Shown here in pieces: positions 31,874-41,519 of a stretch of DNA of 41,519 nt. This stretch comes from Glutinoglossum americanum (taxonomy: Eukaryota; Ascomycota; Geoglossomycetes; Geoglossales; Geoglossaceae), in assembly GCA_020080175.1 (NCBI GenBank), contig JAGHQL010000214.1:1-41519 (forward strand). Reading direction: 5' to 3'. A program made the translations under genes and the position numbers. Each line of letters begins with the position of its first letter. The stretch's first letter is position 1. The notes below the pieces were generated by a model. It saw only the letters and a list, made by a program, of their open reading frames with translations. It made no database searches and was not told the DNA's origin.

Positions 31874-32793
31874 TCATATCAACTCCACATCCCCCTCTGC
31901 AACCAACTCACTAACCACCGAATACCTCACAACCCAAACATCCCCCCTCTTCAACACCACACTCGCATCCGTCCCTGCGATCACCAACGGCTCCTCCACA
32001 TCCCTCAGTACCCGCACAAACACCGCTGTATCCAGATCCGGCGAATCAATCATCGAGATACCCCCAGCCGTATCGTCAAGCCGCTGCAGCTGCGCGGGGA
32101 AGTTTCGCAGGAACGACGAGAGGAAATGAGCATGTTGCAGCGCGTGGTGCTGCGTCAGGTACTGGAGTTCTGGCGTAGAGAGCCGCTCCCGGACGGCTGG
32201 CGTCGTGAGGATGTGCAGCGCGTGCTTGTCAATCTGGCATGCTCGCCGCGCAGATAAGCACGACCGTTCCCCTCCCACAGAAAAGCAAGAGAGGAAAACA
32301 CCACGTGTTATCTTGGTAAAAAAAAAACAGAGAAAGTACCCTACCTTCGCAATCCTCGCCCTCAAAAACGACCTAACCAAGAACTTAAACCTCTCAAGTT
32401 CCGTCTGGACGACGATAAGCCGAAAATTCGTCTTCGGATCCATATTCCCCGTCTGCATCTCTACGTGCTCGATCTTTTTTTCAACGAGAAGATAAACCGG
32501 GTTTCGAGTCAGAAAAAAAAACCTCTTTTTTTTTTAAAAAAAAATAAACAAATAAAAAAACGATGCCTTTTTGGGGGGATCCTGACCTGGCTGGCGCGGG
32601 AAATAAATAAATAAATCGCACTTACCTGGCGCCGGATTCTCTCCATCGTTCGGTCGAGAAGGGCTTCCGGATAGGCAAGTATCTCTGGGGAAACGCGCTC
32701 TGCTACCCACACACGAGTGAGCGCTTGTAGGTCGCGCGTCTCTTGCGGGATGGAGTCGCGGCCGACATCTGCGAGGATGTCATCGATGTCCAT
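31874..32793 (-). CDS. sld5: DNA replication complex GINS subunit Sld5, exons 32793-32626, 32473-32345, 32233-31874
   Basis: Predicted 218-residue subunit of the nuclear GINS tetramer (Sld5-Psf1-Psf2-Psf3), which joins Mcm2-7 and Cdc45 to form the replicative helicase. The N-terminus [31 protein letters not shown] and [12 protein letters not shown] is typical. Intron 32625-32474 (GTAAGT...AAAAAG). Exon 2 gives [20 protein letters not shown] and [17 protein letters not shown], the core helix of the A domain. Intron 32344-32234 (GTAGGG...TGCCAG, 111 nt) interrupts [13 protein letters not shown], a junction that is continuous in the family. Exon 3 has [34 protein letters not shown] and the C-terminal beta domain [19 protein letters not shown]. 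All introns are phase 0. Length and order of motifs match fungal Sld5. Confidence 0.95.
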
Positions 32794-33917
32794 TGCTGCT
32801 TGCTTTGCTGCGGGGCATCGGTACGGTTGTTTGTTTCTCAAGGTAGGTAAGCTTTAAACGCCTAAATTTGATTGAGGCGTAGTCGACAAGTGCGGCTTTT
32901 TCCGCCGTTTACTCGTCAACAAATAGGTTTGTCAGGATCTTATCAGTGGAGCACCGCCATAGCAGATTAATGATTGAATCGGCTGCCCGCTATATCTGGT
33001 AAACTCTACGATACTAGAAACGGCTTGGCCCTCGACCTCTAACGGACCCGCGTATGCTCGCTCCTCTTAGTCATCCTCGGCAAGTCCATCTCATGGCGAT
33101 TCCCTTCAACAAATAGAATAGGCAATGCCGCCGTGCTGGAGCGAGAAATACATAGGCTACGAGAGGCGGAAGTGTATATGACAGGACCGCCTAAGCGGGA
33201 TGAAGGAAAGGATTTCTATGAGAGCGGACTTATGAAAGGCGTAGGTTGATGTATGAGTTTTCTAGAGAAAAAACAATGATATGAGAGCATAAAATTTCCG
33301 TTTGTGCTCGAGGCGTAATGTTGGTTTATGTTGATCTTCTAGGCTTCATGCCTTTATGAAGAACTGTAAAGACTCGCCAGAAGAATGGGCAGCGAGACAA
33401 TCTGTCAATTCATAGGATATTGCGGGGTACTTGCTATGTGCAAGCCCAAAACCAAGGCAAATTGAACCAAGGTAAGTCCGCTAGAAGTGAAATAAGGAGA
33501 TGAGGATGATAATGTCGGCGCGACATCTGCCACGACCCTAAAAGTAGAAATAAAAAAGGGAAAGCAGACCTAGAAGTTCGGAGTCAACAAACCGCTCGGA
33601 CAATAGGAAAAACACTGGCTGTTAGCGATCACGGCAATGCAAAAATGTTGAAGACGATTCTAATGTTCAATAGAAACGCTCGAGTGCGAATGCGATATTG
33701 ACGATAGTCCCCCAAACACAGTGCTGGTGCCGGGATCGAGTGCCAGACTCCGTGAATGCAAGGTCGAAGAATGGAAACCTGCTGCCATCGCGATTGTCGA
33801 AGACGCATTCAATGCACAAAAACTGCCAAAAAGGCAAAGAGAGCCAGATGCTCCGATATAAAACGCCTGTACCCATTTCGCCATGACTGAGACATATTAA
33901 ATAGGAAGAAAAGCTGC
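32794..33917. promoter_or_regulatory. Intergenic region between cdc25 3' end and sld5 5' end
   Basis: A 1.1-kb spacer between two genes on the same (-) strand. It should hold the sld5 promoter (near 32794-33200) and the cdc25 3' UTR. The ORF-like stretch at 33660-33884 (-) has no family likeness. No repeat or RNA gene is seen. Confidence 0.5.
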
Positions 33918-35767
33918 CTAGTATGACGCCATGCGTCTCGTGTGAACCCGCTTGGAGTCGAAGGCATTATCCGATGGAGCCATTCCCATCATCATGGTAT
34001 CGTGATAACCCTTGCCCACTGCGGTGGGGCTATCATCCATCTGCTGTCCAAATGCAAAGGTTTGAGCTCTGTTAAGCTTAGATCGGTGACGGAACCTCCC
34101 CATTTCCCGCTCGCAAGTATTAGCGTGCTCCTTGGCGCCCATCTCAACGTAGTTCTGCGGGTAGCAACGGGAGCGGTGTTCTGCAAAGAAAGAGCTATAT
34201 CCTCCGTCAAGGATGTACACTTCAGGGTAAGTGAGCTTAGGGTAACGGTAATCATTTGCTGCACGATCACGGTGACGAAGAAACTGAGCCCTACTGGAAG
34301 TTAGCTTAGGGAGCCCGCCGGCAATGGAAGATATCCCTACATAATGGGAGCACGATGAGCGGAGTACTCGCAGTGGAGAATTAGTAAGGTATTCGAAGGC
34401 GTGCCCTCGAAAAGCTCCTTGGCGAGCAGCTCTTTGTCATTGTAATTCACAGCTCCCTCGATATGGCCTCCTTCATACTCATACTCGAATCGGCAATCGA
34501 CAACGATAGTGTGAGCGTAAAGCTGATTATATTTTCCGTCTAAAACGTCAACGAGCGTCTCCTTGGTTACGCGGGGCAAGCAGTCAGGTCGATCTTCTGG
34601 AATAAAATTTGGCAGCAGAAGTTTGTAGTCCTCATCGACATCCACAATGGACTGGAGGCCAGAAGCCGGGCAAGCGTCTTTCTTCTCTTTCATGATGTCA
34701 CCTGGGTGTTCGAACATACTGAGGGATCGGCGGAACAGCTTTCTAGGGCGGGCGGCCTGTGTTGAGGATTTCCTAACGTGACCATAAACCGGAGAGCCAT
34801 TACGAGCGCTGCTAGCTAGTGATGGAAACGGCTGCTTCATCCGCGGAGGGCCCATCAGCGTAAGGGAAGGGTTATTTAAACCTGTCTTCCGGTCCTGAGG
34901 GGGAGATTCTGTAAAACACTCTCCTAGTGACAAGGAAGAGGAGCATAAATTGCTGCCTGCAGTGCCGAACCTAAATGATGGGAGTTGACTCTCTAACGTA
35001 TTCGTCTTCATCGACATAGAATTCACATAGGAGCCTTTAGTGCGAGCAAAGGATGGTCGGATTGTGGGTTTCTTGCGTCTAAGTTTTTTCAGGTCAACAA
35101 CTGATTGTCTCATGTAAAAGGGTTGGGTCACTCACTCTAGCATGGAGTTTGCCCTTAATCCATCAAGTGGTGATGATGGCAAAGGAGAGCTCATATCCAT
35201 ACTCATATCCATTGGGGACACCTCTGGAGTGGGGGACTCTATCTCGACTCTAAAAGTAGAGAATGGAGCTTTGTGGGGGAGAGGTGACATATCCATCGAA
35301 TCATTCCCTGGCCCAGGGGACGAAGACGGAAGAGGTGGGGTGGTTGTTTGTTCTGTGAAAGTGTAAGCGTGAGCACCGACTTAGAACTATCGCGGACATC
35401 ACCGACCACGTCCGCTCAGTGCCCCAAAGAAATTTGATGTGAAAAGGGACCGTCGTGGCGTGGGAAGTTGGGGGCTGGTAAGCATTAGTATGCATGATAG
35501 ACACCTACATAGACGGGCTACTTACCTCTTGTCAATATGGAAGTTCTGTGAAAGGTCTGCTGCTAAACTTGCCGTGGGAGATGACCCCCGAACAAGCTTC
35601 ATGGCGAAATAGTCTGAAGAGGGTTTCTTCATGTTCATATCACGGAAGTTGAAGCTTGGATTGAATACGCTCGAATTGGGCACATGGAGTTGGTTGTCAG
35701 GTGCAAGTCCGAAGTGTGGCAGAAGAGATGGAGGCTGCATCGCAGCAAGAGGAGACGAGTGTTCCAT
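33918..35767 (-). CDS. nimT: M-phase inducer phosphatase Cdc25/NimT, five exons
   Basis: Predicted 545-residue dual-specificity phosphatase that removes the inhibitory tyrosine phosphate from Cdk1 and so starts mitosis; nuclear/cytoplasmic. Exons 35767-35526, 35474-35407, 35352-35136, 35078-34341, 34290-33918, with introns of 51, 54, 57 and 50 nt; all phases agree (donor of the second intron, GTCGGT, is the least certain). N-terminus MEHSSPLAAMQPPS and RGSSPTASLAADLSQNFHID are typical of NimT. Exon 2 encodes SPQLPTPRRSLFTSNFFG. Exon 3 has SMDMSPLPHKAPF. The C-terminal rhodanese-fold catalytic domain shows VVDCRFEYEYEGGHIEGAVN, the active site HCEYSAHRAP (HCX5R, Cys nucleophile and Arg), YPKLTYPEVYILDGGYSSFF and YVEMGAKEHANTCEREMGRF. 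The CEYSAHRAP variant is the normal fungal form (compare fission yeast). The length is close to Aspergillus NimT. Confidence 0.96.
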
Positions 35768-37534
35768 ATTGCAAGTCTGGTATTGTTAAAAGGCTAGGAA
35801 TGCTGTGAATCCGGAAACAATAAGCCTTGAGTTTGTCGCGTTCAATATCTACGCCTGACCTAATTGACAACGTGGGGTGTCTGAGTGCTGGAAGCTGAGC
35901 GATAACCACCGCCAATCCGTGGAGTATCCGACAGGACAATCGGTGCGGAGGAGGGGTGAGGGACAAGATATCACCGGAAGAGGCTAAACATTGATGTTAT
36001 TGCGAGCCGATGACTATCGTCGAACACCGTCCCCGATAAATGCCCAATTGCCCAATGGTCGGAATTCCGATGGATGAGGTTGTCCCACTGGTCGTGGTAA
36101 GAGGACAAGGAAGTAAGACGAGGAGGAACAAGCTGGAATAAAAAGCAAGGTGGGACGGTGTCGGTTGTCGCTGTAGCAATTCGTTGCGCGGGCAACATAC
36201 AAGCGGAGCAAGGCAGGGTAGGATACAAATTAATCCTCATCAGCCTTCCATAAAAAGAGTTGTCGCCGCACCAGCGGCTAAAGATTGCATGATGGGATAG
36301 AACACTGTTTTTCGGGAAAAGGTCTGATCGCTCCTCTAGTTTTATGTAGGGAACAGCGAATAATTTCTCGCATGGAGATCGTCAGTCTTCGGTGTTCGGT
36401 TCCTTGCAGCAAGCGCATTCCTTGGAGTTTACTACGTGGTAATTCCCTGGATACTTGACAGTCTGTTTCATTGAATTGAACGCTGTTTGCGCCCACTATC
36501 ATGACCAAGATGATCAAATCGATCTCGTGTCACCGCATGGTAAATCGACTTGGGCCGGGTCTGATCTGCGAGAGCCTTATCGTCACTGGCACGCAATCTC
36601 CGTTGTGGCTTGCCTAGGGTTTCCGTATTCAAGCTGACCGGCCTGCTCCGTGATGAAGCAAGTCGTGCAACATTCTCATTGGCCTACCTCGACCCAGGAT
36701 TTCTCAAAAAGCAAGAAACAAATCCGACAGCAGGCCATGCACGTTGTCTAGCATTCAAGGCTGGCAGTGCTACGGAGTGGGATCAATTCTAGACGAACCC
36801 TTGCCTGCGCGAAACATCGGCAGACCCGGCTGCATAATGGTAACCGCTCTAGGATAGCTTTGGTGGTTGAAAAGGTTTGTTTGCTCATCCCATGACTATC
36901 CCATCGGCTGAAGTTGTCTCCATAAGCGTCTATTTCCCCACCCGGTGATCAAATTCAATGATAGCATTGACCTGGATGCCCTCGTTGACAACGCGATTCG
37001 CTCCCAAGCCGCCTGCTGCTTACCCTTCAATTAGACACCGGTATTCAGCTTTGGCTAGATGCGGTGAAATTCGTATTCAAGCTTTTGCTTACTCTGACAA
37101 ACAACTCCGCATTCGCTTTACATCACACCCTTGAGCCAATCCTATTCACCCCAAGTGGGGATGTTGAGTTGGTCTCCGTCGCGGGTTCCTAATGCGGAGT
37201 AACGCGAATCGCCAAGCCAAAACAACGCGGAATTGACACCAAGGGGCGTGATGTTTCCGTTTCCCACGCTGCGCCAAAACAGAAAATTATGTGGCACTTA
37301 TCCTACGTAATGTTGCCAACAGCAACGTGCCTTATGTCGCCGCTCGGGCTCCGGATAAATTTATTCCGTCAGACTGATCAGCCCGTGGGACACTGAGGAG
37401 GTTGACATAATAAAACTCTTCTCGGCTTGTCTCTCGGTGGTCCTCTCGGCCGTTTTGAAAGAAATTCCCCTACATTAGTCCCGAACACTCATTAGAGGCT
37501 CCGTAAATTGTCCGTGTATCCAAGGTGACGCACT

Positions 37535-37577
37535 AGGTAAGTTCACACATGGTATTGTACCATGTGTGAACTTACCT
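37535..37577. repeat. Perfect 20-bp palindrome with 3-nt loop
   Basis: AGGTAAGTTCACACATGGTA at 37535-37554 is followed by TTG and then by its exact reverse complement at 37558-37577. It lies about 290 bp upstream of the pol5 ATG. The outer end of each arm is a perfect 5' splice-site consensus (AGGTAAGT), one on each strand. Confidence 0.97.
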
Positions 37578-37722
37578 GCTGAGTTGGCCAGTACAAGCCC
37601 AAACAATTGATCATCTTTGAGGCTGGACTGTGACTTGCAAGTTTGCAAACACCTATATTTAACTAAGAGCAATAGGATCCATTCAGTCAAAAGGAATTTG
37701 TTACCAGGACGTGATCGCAGCT

Positions 37723-37753
37723 TCACAAGTTCACCAGTCACGTGAACTTGTGA
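37723..37753. repeat. 12-bp inverted repeat with 7-nt loop
   Basis: TCACAAGTTCAC at 37723-37734 pairs with GTGAACTTGTGA at 37742-37753 around CAGTCAC. It shares the core AAGTTCAC/GTGAACTT with the larger palindrome 145 bp upstream, and ends 111 bp before the pol5 ATG. Confidence 0.95.
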
Positions 37754-37864
37754 GAAAAGTTGAAGAAATATGAACACCATCAATGAGATATCTTGGAGAA
37801 CATGGCTCTTGCAAGCCCACTTTTTTAAGCTCTTTTACCCGCATACAACAATACCGACTGCGAC

Positions 37865-40800
37865 ATGTCATTGAGCCACTTCCGTGACCTTGCCAGCAAT
37901 GACGAAACAGTCAGGCTAAAGGCAGCGCACTCGCTCCTCTCGGAGCTTTCCTCGGGCAATTCAGAGGCCATTGAGTACGCGCTCAATCGTTTAATTAGAG
38001 GATTGGCGAGCGGTCGAGAGTCCAGTAGGATTGGGTTTTCCGTAGCGCTTACAGAGGCAAGCGTTCCCACGAGTTTTGTTCGATCAATGCTAACAGGAGA
38101 GTTACGCAAGATAGCTCCTAGCCCAGCTGCTGAATCCTGTCATCATTGGTGACAACATTGATTTCGCTAGAGTGCTTGACATTCTCAAATCTCGTACACA
38201 CCCCGAAGGGAGCGTGGCGGGTCAGGTAAGCTGCCGCCGCATTCTAGCACATCGATCGAGATGTAGCTGATGTAGGCTCCTTCCTCGTAGGAAGAAAGGG
38301 ACCACCATTTCGGTCGACTTTTTGGCCTGGAAGCACTTATCAAATCCTCTATTCTATTCCACCAAAATTCTCCACTTGACCAATGGGTTCAAGTCCTTGA
38401 TCTCATATTTGAGCTAGCCAAAAAGAAGGCTTGGCTTCGGGAGGAATGCGGGTGGATCGTTTATGACGCATTACCAACCATTTCCGCAAGTGGCACAGGA
38501 AGTGCCCATCTCCAAGTGACAATAGATAGGCTCTGTGCAAACAGTCTTGCGAAAACACCGGAAGGCGTCGCCATTTGGCTGTATATATGTCGTCATGACC
38601 CAAAAGTGGTGTTCCCAAAATCTCCCTGGAAGTGTAAAGATCTGTTGCACCAATCGAATCTTACCACTCTAGCAAAAGTCTTGAAAGAGGCCCCTCCGAT
38701 AGAAGGGGACACTGATGCTGAAGACAGGACAAGTGGTCAGAAAGGCAGTTGGAGCTCAAAGCTCCACTTCTCATGGAATGTCGTTCTCTCTGACCTGTAT
38801 GAGGCTGAATACGTCAAAACCAAAACAACCAGCTCCTTCAAAGACTTTTGGCAGTGTGTGGTCGACGGTTAGTGCCTTAATTATCAGCCGTGGGGATATT
38901 CAGGCTGACGATATTAGACAGCCTCTTCTCCGCATCTGCGTCTGAAGAACGCAAGCTTTGGGGCTTTCTACTATTTTGCAAAGTGATCGAAGAGGCTCCG
39001 GAGTATCTAATATCTGATTTATTCAGCAGAAATTTTTTGAGATGTCTCATCAATCAGCTCTGCAATACAGAGAGATATTTACACCGAGCAGCTCAGAAAG
39101 CGTTAAGGGCTATACACGCAAGAGCGGAGGCCAGCCCAGAGATGACATACTCCATGATCGCTGGTCTTATCTCTGGAAATGGAACTCCAAGCTTTGACCA
39201 AGTCACAAAGACGAGGACGATTGAGAAACTATTAAATCAGGCCGACAACACCGCTCTAACACGCGTCTTGCAGCTGTACCAGAACATCATCCAGTATCCC
39301 TCTACAGATGGACTGAAGTCCACTGAGCCAAGGCGTCAGCTGCTCGCTGACCAACTCGTGGCTGTCCTTCGGAGCGGAAAGTCTGAAAGGTCGGATGGGT
39401 GGATCATGTCACTTCTTTCAATGTTTGCGAGATTTGGGTATTTTACCGTGGAAGAGGGGGAATCTAAACCGTCTCCACCGATATCAGGGACAAGTCAGAA
39501 TATGTTTAGGACCAGAATGTCCTCTTGCTTGGCACACCTTATTTCATCCAAAAACCAAAATGATGATTCGTGGCCCTTCAGAGCTCTCAGCGCAATAAGA
39601 GACTATGAGCGGCAACACATGGCTTCCGTCATAGAACTGGACGGCACAATCCGAGATGCAAAAGATTCTGCGATGAAGCGTTTAGATCGAATACATAAAA
39701 AGGTCAGCAGAAACCCGTAGCTGCACGCTCACTTGCGCGCTAACACCGTGTGGTAGATGTCAACTGCCAAAAAGGGCAAGAAGGCGACCCTGCGTGCCTT
39801 CGAGCTACTATATTCTCTCGTTATTCTGCTGCTATACAACGGAGACAGTGACACACTATCTATTCTAGATGAATTACGAATATGCTATGACAAAGTGATT
39901 CGTCACAAGAAAACAGGCACGGACGGCGTTGATCCAACTGAAGTGTTGATAGAAATTTTGTTGAGTTTTATATCGAAGCCTTCGGTATTGTTGCGGAAGT
40001 TGGCACAGCAGGTGTTTTCTGCTTTTGCGGGGAATATAAACGCCGATGGCTTACAGCTGCTGCTCAATGTAAGCCCCCTCAACAAAAGGCTACTTCAAAA
40101 AACTAATATAAACTAGGTACTGGAATCAAAGGAGAGTCTTGCGGGCCAACAGGAACTATTTGATCAGGAGGCCGATGATGATGGAGGGAGTGAGGATATG
40201 TCTGACGTAGAAGAGATCGAACCGGATGACACAGACAACAATGACACTGGAGATGACGATGATGTCGTATGGGAAGACATAGAAGACGATACGAGCGGTT
40301 CCGATGATATGGACAACGATGGAGCGGCCAGACTTAACGCCGCACTAGCGGCAGCTCTCGGAACCCGCCGTACGCATGTAGACATGGCAGATGAGGGGTC
40401 GTCGACAGGTGATGAATCTGACATGAACGATGAAGACATGATAGCGTTGGATGACACGTTAGTCAAGATCTTCAAGGAGAGAAAGAGAATCGCAGGCAAA
40501 AAACGGCAGAAAAAGGATGCCAAAGAAACAATCATCAACTTCAAAACTCGTGTTTTGGATCTCCTGGAAATATACGCCAAGTTTCAACACACAAATGTTC
40601 TCTCCCTGAAGCTCATCTTGCCCCTTTTAAAACTCATACGCTCAACCTCAAGCAAACAAATCGGGAGCCGCGCCGCTGCCGTACTCAAGGATTACGCCCG
40701 CGCCTGCAAAGGCAGTGATATCCCCCCTCCAACGGACAATGTTGAAGACACATGGGCTCAGCTACGGGGTATTCACGAGGAAGCAATGAAAGAATCATCA

Positions 40801-41010
40801 CACGCACACAGCCACGCCTGCAGTCAGGCGAGTCTTTTGGTGGTCAAGGTGCTAGTTGGGGCCGATCGAGAAAACGTAAAGGGGATTGTGGGTGTCTATG
40901 CAGAAACGTGGACGCAATGGCTGATGAGCAGGAAGTGTAGGGTGCAGCCATCGCTATTCTCGGATTTTGTCAATTGGTCGACTAGCGCTAGCAAGCAGCT
41001 GCAGCGGTAG
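37865..41010 (+). CDS. pol5: Pol5 / DNA polymerase phi (MYBBP1A family) nucleolar protein, six exons
   Basis: Predicted 952-residue nucleolar HEAT-like protein. Despite the name it is not thought to act as a replicative polymerase; in yeast it is needed for rRNA synthesis and ribosome assembly. Exons 37865-38056, 38127-38225, 38291-38867, 38918-39702, 39757-40068, 40117-41010; introns 70, 65, 50, 54, 48 nt, all phases agree. The N-terminus has HFRDLASNDETVRLKAAHSL and ALNRLIRGLASGRESSRIGF, the start of the DNA_pol_phi domain, then ALTE/LLNPVIIGDNIDFARV across a GC-AG intron, GQ/EERDHHFGRLFGLEALIKS, and SEERKLWGFLLFCKVIEEAP. MSTAKKGKKATLRAFELLYS and EILLSFISKPSVLLRKLAQQ precede a long acidic tract (DDTDNNDTGDDDDVVWEDIE, about 40200-40330), typical of the family, then LKIFKERKRIAGKKRQKKDA-like basic helix and a helical C-terminus ending SASKQLQR. 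An additional upstream exon with a basic N-terminus is possible, as some homologues start earlier. Confidence 0.94.
38057..38126 (+). other. GC-AG intron in pol5
   Basis: The exon ends ALTE (GAG 38054-38056), the intron begins GCAAGC, has a branch-like GCTAAC at 38089-38094 and ends GCCCAG at 38126; the next exon reads LLNPVIIGD. No GT donor gives an in-frame join, and both flanking exons are phase 0. Confidence 0.88.
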
Positions 41011-41360
41011 ATGTTAGCTATCAGCCCTGAACGTGGCGGTACCTTGACGTTCCTGGATGGGATGGTGTTCTCTCCTAGGGACTTAGGGGTTTACTTTTCG
41101 GGGCGGGCTTAGAATGTGTTTAGCTCACTAAAATAAGTAGAATGGAAGAAATTTTGAGAAACCCCACGGTTCTATCATCCCTCTCTGGTGGATAAGCCAT
41201 GAGTAAATAAGACCACATACTCTCCTACGTATATACCTATCCTACGCCGCACGTACTACTGATGCCGGAATTCTAGAGACCTATCGGTCCCCTCTCGGAT
41301 TTCATATATACGAGAAAACCCTACCCTCTCCAACAAAGGCCCCCAACACCCTCCCAAAAA
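41011..41360. other. Convergent intergenic region, pol5 3' end to oct1 3' end
   Basis: A 350-bp spacer between converging genes, with no open frame or repeat of note. It presumably contains both 3' UTRs. Confidence 0.6.
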
Positions 41361-41519
41361 TTACTCCCCAACCCCCCACCTCCCCACCTCCTCCATCGCC
41401 TCCACACCCCCCCCAACCAACCTCTCATCTCCCAAAACCCCCGCAACACAAGCCCAGCCATCCCTCCCCCCCCCCCACCTCAACACCTCCTCCCTAAACT
41501 TCCCCCCTCTCTCCACATT
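41361..41519 (-). CDS. oct1: Mitochondrial intermediate peptidase (Oct1/MIP), C-terminal fragment
   Basis: The last 52 codons of a gene that enters from the right edge; stop TAA at 41363-41361. The open frame reads [20 protein letters not shown] then [12 protein letters not shown] and [14 protein letters not shown] recognise this as the C-terminal tail of fungal mitochondrial intermediate peptidases (M3 metallopeptidase family), which trim octapeptides from imported matrix proteins after the first presequence cut: K(F/Y)xxEVLxWGGGRxxWxC...AMxxVGRWG. The catalytic HEXXH lies upstream of the window, so the call rests on the tail alone. Runs of C on the + strand (11 C at 41466-41476) are read as GGG codons, and the frame is uninterrupted across them. 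Confidence 0.75.
   Translation of the reverse strand, partial: NVERGGKFREEVLRWGGGRDGWACVAGVLGDERLVGGGVEAMEEVGRWGVGE

Larger units (their letters stand above)
35768..37864. promoter_or_regulatory. Long divergent promoter region between cdc25 and pol5
   Basis: A 2.1-kb region between two outward-reading genes. It holds no convincing coding frame (short frames at 36278-36517 - and 36455-36792 + lack likeness to any family). A 10-bp inverted repeat ACTCCGCATT / AATGCGGAGT lies at 37104-37113 and 37191-37200. Two strong palindromes lie close to pol5 (37535-37577, 37723-37753). The length suggests long leaders or rich regulation of cdc25. Confidence 0.5.

Noticed and set aside
36278-36792. Short frames in the cdc25-pol5 spacer
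   Set aside because: They are short, show no family likeness and have no plausible splice links to neighbours.
1-41519. Transposons and virus-like elements
   Set aside because: No reverse transcriptase, integrase, transposase or capsid-like frame and no long terminal repeats were seen; only the two short palindromes near 37550 and 37740 could be remnants of a small element.

Overview
The window is nuclear DNA of a filamentous ascomycete (Pezizomycotina). The evidence is short spliceosomal introns (48-152 nt) with GTRNGT-like donors and CTRAC-like branch sites, a HET-domain incompatibility gene, a NimT-type Cdc25 whose N-terminus is of the filamentous-fungal kind, and a giant gene of the Leashin / 'involucrin repeat protein' family, which belongs to Woronin-body-bearing fungi. 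I cannot assign a class. No rRNA, tRNA, CRISPR array, virus-like element or intact transposon was found.

Layout, left to right. (1) 1-759, +: last two exons of a Mep/Amt ammonium transporter, entering through an intron that carries a (CT)n run. (2) 760-2098: gene-free, simple repeats and an AT-rich island. (3) 2099-4336, -: HET-domain protein with a probable one-base frame break near its N-terminus. (4) 5192-6267, +: two-exon membrane hydroxylase of the sterol-desaturase/fatty-acid-hydroxylase superfamily, with a striking G-rich to C-rich switch at its intron. (5) 6905-27604, -: one giant gene, about 6,800 residues plus an assembly gap of unknown length (100 N at 18476-18575). It looks like three genes to a simple ORF finder (27604-18446, 17904-8626, 8551-6905), but the reading frame runs on through both apparent breaks: one is the N gap inside a 90-bp tandem array, the other a canonical 98-nt intron. 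I read it as a single, fused Leashin (LAH), the tether that holds Woronin bodies. (6) 28517-29631, +: three-exon thioesterase-like protein. (7) 29632-31873: 2.2 kb without a convincing gene. (8) 31874-32793, -: GINS subunit Sld5. (9) 33918-35767, -: five-exon Cdc25/NimT mitotic phosphatase. (10) 35768-37864: 2.1 kb divergent promoter region with two strong palindromes just upstream of pol5. (11) 37865-41010, +: six-exon Pol5 (DNA polymerase phi/MYBBP1A family), with a GC-AG first intron. (12) 41361-41519, -: C-terminal end of a mitochondrial intermediate peptidase (Oct1).

Three neighbours at the right end (Sld5, Cdc25, Pol5) serve DNA replication, mitotic entry and ribosomal DNA/ribosome production; they are housekeeping genes and I see no operon-like arrangement. 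The most unusual content is the Leashin gene: at least six kinds of internal repeat (39-bp RS repeat, 228-bp polyQ repeat, 195-bp repeat, 90/180-bp repeat, degenerate LPxLPxSxPSSP repeat, about 17 KKDKKGKK blocks), recurrent glycine-zipper-like segments, a CxxC...H..H cluster and a conserved coiled-coil C-terminal region.
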